In this document: piece by piece, positions 56,228-64,000 of the stretch | How positions within the stretch are numbered: the stretch's first letter is position 1 | Layout: every line of letters begins with the position of its first letter | Assembly (NCBI RefSeq): GCF_003574465.1 | Contig: NZ_QOWC01000009.1 | Location: 1 to 64,000 of the forward strand | Reading direction: 5' to 3' | DNA from: Methylobacterium crusticola | GTDB lineage: Bacteria > Pseudomonadota > Alphaproteobacteria > Rhizobiales > Beijerinckiaceae | Length of the DNA: 64,000 bases | Program-made: the position numbers and the translations under genes | The notes under the pieces: generated by a model | The model's database searches: none | Seen by the model: only the letters and a program-made list of their open reading frames with translations | What the model was told of the DNA's origin: nothing

Positions 56228-57187
56228 ATGGCCACCTCCGCCCCCGCCGGGCTGGCGCCCGAGGCCGGTCCCCCGCCCTCGCGCCTCGCCCGCTTCCTCG
56301 ATTCCGACCTCCTCGCGAGCTTCCGCCGCTCCCGGCTCGCCATGGCGGCCTTCGCGGCGACCGTGCTGTTCTTCGCCCTCGCGCTCCTGGCGCCCTGGAT
56401 CTCGCCGCAGAACCCCTACGACCCGGCCCAGCTCGAGCTGATGAACGCGAACCTGCCGCCGATCTGGGCGGGCGACGGCCAGGCGCCGTTCTGGATCGGC
56501 ACCGACGACCAGGGCCGGGACGTGCTCTCGGCGGTGTTCTACGGGATGCGCCTGTCGCTGATCGTCGGCGTCCTCGGCGTCGCGGTGTCGGGGCTCATCG
56601 GCATCGGCCTCGGGCTCGTGGCCGGCTACGCGGGGGGCTGGGTCGACACCGCGATCATGCGGGTCGCGGATGTGCAGCTCACCTTCCCGGCGATTCTGAT
56701 CGCCCTCATCGTCGACGGCGTCGCCAAGGCGGCCCTCGGCGGCCACATGGACGCCAACGCCCAGATCGCCCTCATCGTCCTCGCCATCGGCCTCTCGTTC
56801 TGGGTCCAGTACGCCCGCACCGTGCGCGGCTCGGTGATGGTCGAGAAGAACAAGGACTACGTCCAGGCCGGCCGGCTCATCGGCCTCTCGGCCCCGGTGA
56901 TCCTCACCCGCCACATCCTGCCGAACGTCACCGGCCCGGTCTTCGTCATCGCGACCATCAACCTCGCCCTCGCGATCATCACCGAGGCGACCCTGTCGTT
57001 CCTCGGCACCGGCCTGCCCGAGACCATGCCGTCCCTCGGCACGCTCATCCGCACCGGCAACCGCTTCCTGTTCTCGGGGGAGTGGTGGATCGTCGCCTTC
57101 CCGGGCCTCGCCCTCGCCGGCCTCGTCCTCGCCATCAACCTCCTGGGCGACTGGCTGCGCGACGCCCTGAACCCGAAGCTGCAATGA
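56228..57187 (+). CDS. Peptide ABC transporter permease (DppC-type)
   Basis: A 319-residue permease. After a 35-residue cytoplasmic tail comes the first membrane segment, then the conserved WIGTDDQGRDVLSAVFYGMRLSL read over about 95-117 and KDYVQAGRLIGLS. It ends NLLGDWLRDALNPKL, a DppC/OppC hallmark. The last bases overlap the first ATPase gene (ATGA). Confidence 0.93.
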   Translation: MATSAPAGLAPEAGPPPSRLARFLDSDLLASFRRSRLAMAAFAATVLFFALALLAPWISPQNPYDPAQLELMNANLPPIWAGDGQAPFWIGTDDQGRDVLSAVFYGMRLSLIVGVLGVAVSGLIGIGLGLVAGYAGGWVDTAIMRVADVQLTFPAILIALIVDGVAKAALGGHMDANAQIALIVLAIGLSFWVQYARTVRGSVMVEKNKDYVQAGRLIGLSAPVILTRHILPNVTGPVFVIATINLALAIITEATLSFLGTGLPETMPSLGTLIRTGNRFLFSGEWWIVAFPGLALAGLVLAINLLGDWLRDALNPKLQ

Positions 57188-58197
57188 CCCGAACCCAGAC
57201 GGGGGACGCCCCGATGACCGAACCCGTCCTCTCGGTCCGCGACCTCCGGGTCGAGTTCGCCACCCGCCGCGGCGTGCTCACCGCCATCGACGGCGTCTCC
57301 TTCGCCATCGGCCGCGGCGAGGTGCTGGGCGTCGTCGGCGAGTCGGGGGCCGGCAAGTCCGTCACCGGCTCGGCGGTGATCGGGCTCATCGACCCGCCCG
57401 GCCGCATCGCCGGCGGCGAGATCCGCCTCGGGGGCGAGCGCATCGACGACCTGCCGCCCGAGGCGATGCGGCGCGTGCGGGGCCGCCGCATCGGCATGAT
57501 CTTCCAGGACCCGCTGACGAGCCTCAATCCCCTCTACCGGGTCGGCCGGCAGATCGAGGAGACCATCCGCACCCACACCGACCTCTCCGCCAGGGCGGCC
57601 CGCCAGCGGGCGGTCGACCTCCTGGCCGAGGTCGGCATCCCGGCGCCCGAGCGGCGCATCGACGGCTTCCCGCACGAGTTCTCGGGGGGCATGCGCCAGC
57701 GCGTCGTGATCGCCCTCGCCCTCGCGGCCGAGCCGGAGCTGATCATCGCCGACGAGCCGACCACGGCCCTCGACGTCTCGGTCCAGGCCCAGATCATCAC
57801 GCTCCTGAAGCGGCTCGGCCGCGACCACGGCACTGCCGTGATGCTGATCACCCACGACATGGGGGTGATCGCCGAGGCCGCCGACCGGGTGGCGGTGATG
57901 TATGCCGGCCGCGTCGCCGAGATCGGCCCGGTCGCCGCCGTGGTCGGCGACCCGCTCCACCCCTACGCCCAGGGCCTGATGGGCGCGATCCCGACCCTGG
58001 CGCACGATGCCGACCGCCTGGCGCAGATCCCCGGCGCCATGCCCCGGCTCTCGGCGATCCCGCCGGGCTGCGCCTTCAACCCGCGCTGCCCGCGCGCGTT
58101 CGCGCGCTGCACGGTCGACCGCCCGGAGCCCCTCGCGGTCGGCTCCCACCGCGTCGCCTGCCACCTCTACGACGAGCCCGGAAAGGCCGCCGCATGA
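57184..58197 (+). CDS. Peptide ABC transporter ATPase (DppD-type)
   Basis: A 337-residue ATPase. Walker A is GESGAGKS (52-59), the signature FSGGMRQR, Walker B LIIADEPTTALDVS, and the C-terminal oligopeptide-transporter region has the cysteine motif CAFNPRCPRAFARC, as in DppD. ATG 57184 overlaps the permease stop; ATG 57214 has a better GGGGGA site and may be the real start. Its stop overlaps the next ATPase. Confidence 0.92.
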   Translation: MTRTQTGDAPMTEPVLSVRDLRVEFATRRGVLTAIDGVSFAIGRGEVLGVVGESGAGKSVTGSAVIGLIDPPGRIAGGEIRLGGERIDDLPPEAMRRVRGRRIGMIFQDPLTSLNPLYRVGRQIEETIRTHTDLSARAARQRAVDLLAEVGIPAPERRIDGFPHEFSGGMRQRVVIALALAAEPELIIADEPTTALDVSVQAQIITLLKRLGRDHGTAVMLITHDMGVIAEAADRVAVMYAGRVAEIGPVAAVVGDPLHPYAQGLMGAIPTLAHDADRLAQIPGAMPRLSAIPPGCAFNPRCPRAFARCTVDRPEPLAVGSHRVACHLYDEPGKAAA

Positions 58198-59216
58198 CCG
58201 CGCCCGATCAGGCCGACTACGTCGAGGTGCGGAACCTGCGGCGCCTGTTCGACGTCTCGCGCCCCTGGCTCAACCGCGTGATCGAGCGCCAGCCGCGCCA
58301 GTTCCTGCGGGCGGTCGACGACGTCTCGTTCACGATGCCGCGGGGCGAGACCCTGGCGATCGTGGGCGAGTCGGGCTCGGGCAAGTCGACGGTGGCCCGG
58401 ATGGTGGTGGGGCTGCTGGCGCCCTCCGCCGGCGAGGTCACGATCGCGGGCGTCTCGATGACCGATCCGCGCCGGGCGGCGGAGCGCCGGGCCCTGCGCC
58501 GGCGCATCCAGATGATCTTCCAGGACCCCTACGCCTCGATGAACCCGCGCTGGCGGGTCGACCGGATCGTCGCCGAGCCGATCCGGGCCTTCGGGCTGAT
58601 CGAGGGCGAGCGCGCGGTCCAGGCCCGGATCGGCGAGCTCCTGACCCTGGTGGGCCTGCATCCGGACGACGGCCGGCGCTACCCCCACGCCTTCTCGGGC
58701 GGCCAGCGCCAGCGCATCGCCATCGCGCGGGCGCTCGCCTCCGAGGCGGACTTCCTGGTCGCCGACGAGCCGACCTCCGCCCTCGACGTCTCGGTGCAGG
58801 CGCAGATCCTCAACCTGATGCGCGACCTCCAGGACCGCCTCGGCCTGACCTACCTGTTCATCAGCCACAACCTCGCGGTGGTGCGCCACATGGCGAGCCG
58901 GATCGGCGTGATGTATCTCGGCCGCCTCGTCGAGGTCGGGCCCGGGCGGGCGCTGTTCACGGCGCCGAAGCACCCCTACACCCGCATGCTGCTCGACGCG
59001 GTGCCGGACCTCGCCCATGTCGGCCGCCAGCGCGTGCCCGTGCAGGGGGAGATCCCGAACCCGATCAACCCGCCCTCCGGCTGCACCTTCCACCCCCGCT
59101 GCCCGTTCGCGAACGTGCGCTGCCGGGCCGAGGTGCCGGCCTTCCGCGACGGCGTCGCGTGCCACGCCGTGCAGGAGGGCCGGCTGGCGCCCGGGACCGC
59201 CGACGCGGTGGCGTGA
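58194..59216 (+). CDS. Peptide ABC transporter ATPase (DppF-type)
   Basis: A 340-residue ATPase. Walker A is GESGSGKS (58-65), the signature FSGGQRQR, Walker [14 protein letters not shown] and FISHNLAVV as H-loop. The tail has [14 protein letters not shown]. DppD and DppF types form the heterodimeric motor of the importer. It overlaps the preceding gene by 4 bases and ends the operon. Confidence 0.93.
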   Translation: MTAPDQADYVEVRNLRRLFDVSRPWLNRVIERQPRQFLRAVDDVSFTMPRGETLAIVGESGSGKSTVARMVVGLLAPSAGEVTIAGVSMTDPRRAAERRALRRRIQMIFQDPYASMNPRWRVDRIVAEPIRAFGLIEGERAVQARIGELLTLVGLHPDDGRRYPHAFSGGQRQRIAIARALASEADFLVADEPTSALDVSVQAQILNLMRDLQDRLGLTYLFISHNLAVVRHMASRIGVMYLGRLVEVGPGRALFTAPKHPYTRMLLDAVPDLAHVGRQRVPVQGEIPNPINPPSGCTFHPRCPFANVRCRAEVPAFRDGVACHAVQEGRLAPGTADAVA

Positions 59217-59250
59217 GCCGGGACGCTCCCCGGGGGGCGCCTGGGCGGCC

Positions 59251-61674
<2,424 letters not shown>

Positions 61675-61835
61675 CGTCGGGGTCTCGCGCGGCGACGCCC
61701 CGCGGGCGGGGCGCAACCCCGATGTGGGGGCGCCGGGCCGTCCGCGGTATGGCCCGGCCCGGCGGACCGCCCTGCGGCCCGAACATGGTTTCGCCGCGCT
61801 CCTCGCCCAGACGGACCGGCGCGACGGAGGCGGGC

Positions 61836-62477
61836 ATGATCGGACGGGCGGCGGTGGCGTGTGCGGTCCTGTGCGGGGCGGCCGGCCCGGCGCTGGCGCA
61901 TCCCCACGTCTGGGTGCGGGCGCGGACGGAGGTGGTGCTCGACGCGCGCCGCAGCCTCGTGGCGCTGCGCCAGAGCTGGACCTTCGATCCCGAGTACTCG
62001 GCCTTCGCGGTGCTGAACCTCGACTCCCGGCGCGACGGCGTGCCGGATCCCGACAAGCTCGAGGACCTCGCCCGCACCCGCCTCGAGGCCATGGCGGAGA
62101 CGGCGTTCTTCACGAGCGCCAAGGTCAACGGGCGCGAGGTCGCCCTCGCGGCCGGCCCGTCGCCGCGGGCGACCTACCGCGACGGCCGCCTCACGCTGGA
62201 CTTCACCCTGGTCCCGCAGGCGCCCCCGGCCCCGCTCCGGGCGATGCTGCTCCGGATCGACGATCCCGACTTCTACGTCGCCTTCGGGTTCGCGCCGGGC
62301 CCGGACGCCGCCCGCCTCGCCGGGGCGCCGGACTGCGTCGTCAGGCTGACGCGCCCGGCCCGGGAGGCCCGGGAGGGCGAGCAGGTCATCCCGGACGGCG
62401 AGGCGACCGGGACGCCCGGCGCCGCGGCGGCCGCCGGGGCGGACTATTCCGGCCGGGTGCTGGTGGCCTGCCCGTGA
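61836..62477 (+). CDS. DUF1007 family exported protein
   Basis: A 213-residue exported protein. Signal peptide about 1-21, then mature HPHVWV, the DUF1007 N-terminal mark, then [13 protein letters not shown]. Family members often accompany nickel/cobalt or zinc exporters and are periplasmic. Here it is divergent from a copper ATPase, hinting at a metal role. GGAGG lies 5 bases before the ATG. Confidence 0.87.
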   Translation: MIGRAAVACAVLCGAAGPALAHPHVWVRARTEVVLDARRSLVALRQSWTFDPEYSAFAVLNLDSRRDGVPDPDKLEDLARTRLEAMAETAFFTSAKVNGREVALAAGPSPRATYRDGRLTLDFTLVPQAPPAPLRAMLLRIDDPDFYVAFGFAPGPDAARLAGAPDCVVRLTRPAREAREGEQVIPDGEATGTPGAAAAAGADYSGRVLVACP

Positions 62478-62489
62478 GCCCGGCCGGCC

Positions 62490-62551
62490 GGGGCCATCGG
62501 CCCCGGCAACAGGCCCCCGGGCCCGGGAACGGGGCCACTGGCCCCGGCGAC
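62490..62551. repeat. Twofold hairpin repeat between convergent genes
   Basis: GGGGCCATCGGCCCCGGCAAC (62490-62510) and GGGGCCACTGGCCCCGGCGAC (62531-62551) are 21-base near-copies 41 bases apart. Each can fold as GGGGCC-3 bases-GGCCCC. They lie between the stops of the DUF1007 gene and phoR and may act as a bidirectional transcription barrier. Confidence 0.75.
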
Positions 62552-62558
62552 GGGGCCT

Positions 62559-63872
62559 TCAGCCCCCCGGCGGCGGGGCGGGCGGTCCGGCCTGCCCCGC
62601 ATGGGCCGGGATCAGCGCCCGGAAGGTGGCGCCGCGGCCCGGCTCGCTCTCGACGAGGAGCCGGCCGCGGTGGCGGTTGAGGATGTGCTTGACGATGGCG
62701 AGGCCGAGCCCGGTGCCGCCCTGCTGGCGGCTCGACGCGGCGTCGACCCGGTAGAAGCGCTCGGTCAGGCGCGGGAGGTGCTCGGGCGCGATGCCCGGGC
62801 CCTCGTCCCGCACGGCGATCTCGACCTGCGGCGGCCCGCCCTCCTGGCCGGGCAGGCGGGCGACCCGGACCTCCACCCGGCCGCCCTCGCCGCCGTACTT
62901 GACGGCGTTCTCCACGAGGTTCTCGATCACCCGCAGGATCTCGTCCCGGTCGCCCAGCACCTGCGGGCCGGGCTCGGCCTCGAGCGCGAGGGCGACGCCG
63001 CGCTCCCGGGCGAGCGCCCCGAGGGACTCGACGATCTGGCGGGCGAGCGGCACCACCTCGACCGCCTGCGTCGGCGGGACGTGGGCGCGCAATTCGATGC
63101 GCGAGAGCGACAGGAGGTCGTCGATCAGCCGCGTCATCCGCAGGGCCTGCACCCGCATGATGGCGAGGAAGCGCTCCCGGGCCGCCGGATCGTTGCGGGC
63201 CGGGCCCTGGAGGGTCTCGACGAAGCCGAGGAGCGAGGCGAGCGGCGTGCGCAGCTCGTGGCTGGCATTGGCCACGAAGTCGACCCGCATGGCCTCCAGG
63301 CGCTTGGCCGAGGTCAGGTCGCGCAGGAACAGGACCACGTTGGGCTGGCCCGCCCGCCCGGTCTCCTCGCCCTGCATGGCGCCGATCTGGACCTCGAAGG
63401 TCCGCTCCGTCGGCACCCGCGGGGCGTACAGGGTCTTGAGCGGCTCGCCCGTGCGCAGGACCCGCTCGATGCCGTCGAGAACGTCCGGATCGCGCAGCGC
63501 GAAGGAGAGCGGGTGACGGTTGCGCAGGGAGGGCAGCAGGGCGCGGGCGGCCGCGTTCGACTCGATCACGAGGGCGCGCCGGTCGATCAGGATGACGGGA
63601 TCGGGGATGTTGGCCAGGAGCGCCTCCGCGAGGCTGTGGCGCGCCCGGGCCTCCGGCTCCGCCCGCACCGCCGGGGCCCCGCGCCGGGGCGCGCCCAGCA
63701 GGCCGCCGGCGAGCACCGCCGCGAGGGCGAGCGCGCCGGTCCAGGCGTCCGGGCCCCGCGCCAGGGACAGGCCGGCGAGGAGGATCGCCCCCGTGGCGAG
63801 GGCCCCGCGCCACGCCGCCCGGCGGGCCGGGACGGGGGCGCCGGATGCGGTCCCGGGCGGGCGGGGAGGCAT
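62559..63872 (-). CDS. phoR: Phosphate regulon sensor histidine kinase PhoR
   Basis: A 437-residue membrane kinase. Two N-terminal hydrophobic segments (about 22-60), a PAS domain (about 78-190), HisKA with H205 in ANASHELRTPLASLLGFVE, then ATPase motifs NLVENAVKYGG, DEGPGIAPEHL and GGTGLGLAIVKHIL. PhoR normally phosphorylates PhoB when phosphate is short. phoB and pst genes are not in view; they may lie elsewhere. The assignment rests on overall layout and the PAS/HisKA wording. Confidence 0.88.
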   Translation of the reverse strand: MPPRPPGTASGAPVPARRAAWRGALATGAILLAGLSLARGPDAWTGALALAAVLAGGLLGAPRRGAPAVRAEPEARARHSLAEALLANIPDPVILIDRRALVIESNAAARALLPSLRNRHPLSFALRDPDVLDGIERVLRTGEPLKTLYAPRVPTERTFEVQIGAMQGEETGRAGQPNVVLFLRDLTSAKRLEAMRVDFVANASHELRTPLASLLGFVETLQGPARNDPAARERFLAIMRVQALRMTRLIDDLLSLSRIELRAHVPPTQAVEVVPLARQIVESLGALARERGVALALEAEPGPQVLGDRDEILRVIENLVENAVKYGGEGGRVEVRVARLPGQEGGPPQVEIAVRDEGPGIAPEHLPRLTERFYRVDAASSRQQGGTGLGLAIVKHILNRHRGRLLVESEPGRGATFRALIPAHAGQAGPPAPPPGG

Positions 63873-63884
63873 GGCGGCGCGGGG

Positions 63885-64000
63885 TCAGGAGGCCGGGTCG
63901 GGCTCGCCGGGATCGTCGTCGGGCGCCTCGCGCGGGGTGAGGCGGACCCGCTTGGCGATCTCGTAGGCCCCGAGCGCCGCGAGGGCGACCACGAACGGCA
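63885..64000 (-). CDS. C-terminal end of a membrane protein (partial)
   Basis: Reading leftward from the window edge: PFVVALAALGAYEIAKRVRL, then a Pro/Asp-rich end (PREAPDDDPGEPDPAS) and TGA. One hydrophobic segment followed by a basic stretch suggests a membrane protein whose C-terminus is cytoplasmic. Stop at 63885-63887; the start is outside the window. It is 12 bases upstream of phoR and could share its transcript. No family can be named. Confidence 0.5.
   Translation of the reverse strand, partial: PFVVALAALGAYEIAKRVRLTPREAPDDDPGEPDPAS

Overview
The window is chromosomal DNA of a very GC-rich alphaproteobacterium of the order Hyphomicrobiales (Rhizobiales), most probably Methylobacterium or a close relative. 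This rests on near-exclusive G/C third codon positions, an F1 ATPase operon (atpHAGDC) separate from F0 genes, the conserved DUF1285-Nudix-DUF6111-CCA transferase cluster and the MoxR-DUF58-DUF4159 operon. The genus is an inference: no rRNA or methylotrophy gene is present. I see no tRNA, rRNA, CRISPR array, insertion sequence or prophage block.

Layout. 0-3 kb: a Crp/Fnr-family regulator, a possible structured small RNA ending in a clear intrinsic terminator, a small basic protein, a tandem-receiver response regulator and a GNAT acetyltransferase. 3.3-6.4 kb: a complete polar amino acid ABC importer. 6.4-9.6 kb: an OsmC-like protein and an ABC importer of the sulfonate/nitrate/taurine type. 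9.9-13.3 kb: glnD (nitrogen signalling) and grpE. 13.4-20.3 kb: a minus-strand moxR-DUF58-DUF4159-VWA/amidotransferase-like operon. 20.6-25.1 kb: a thioesterase, then four genes joined by 4-nt overlaps (DUF1285, CoA pyrophosphatase, DUF6111, CCA-adding enzyme) and a DUF4198 protein.

25.1-32.3 kb is the least housekeeping-like part. A glycolate/D-lactate dehydrogenase-type flavoprotein is followed by a strikingly AT-rich intergenic stretch with a good promoter. This promoter drives an intracellular S8 (subtilisin-like) peptidase translationally coupled to a 91-residue protein, a possible uncharacterised two-gene module. A minus-strand operon then combines an SNF2-type helicase, a YuiH-type molybdopterin protein and a flavin reductase, followed by three small hydrophilic proteins. 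32.4-39.8 kb holds a nitroreductase and acyl-CoA synthetase pair and the F1 ATPase operon.

40-51.8 kb: thiol-disulfide protein, cupin, HCCA isomerase-like protein, argG, mtgA, ispA, leuB, two unknown envelope or secreted proteins, asd with a possible threonine-rich leader peptide, and an ALDH7-family aldehyde dehydrogenase. 52-59.2 kb: an M20 amidohydrolase divergent from a full peptide/opine-type ABC importer. 59.2-64 kb: a copper P-type ATPase, a DUF1007 protein, phoR and the end of another gene.

A recurring oddity is short imperfect tandem repeats (13, 15, 17, 22, 23 and about 41 bp periods), mostly at gene ends and between genes. In one case a repeat unit doubles as the probable atp operon terminator. 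The first 225 bases contain nothing I can annotate apart from the leader of the first gene.
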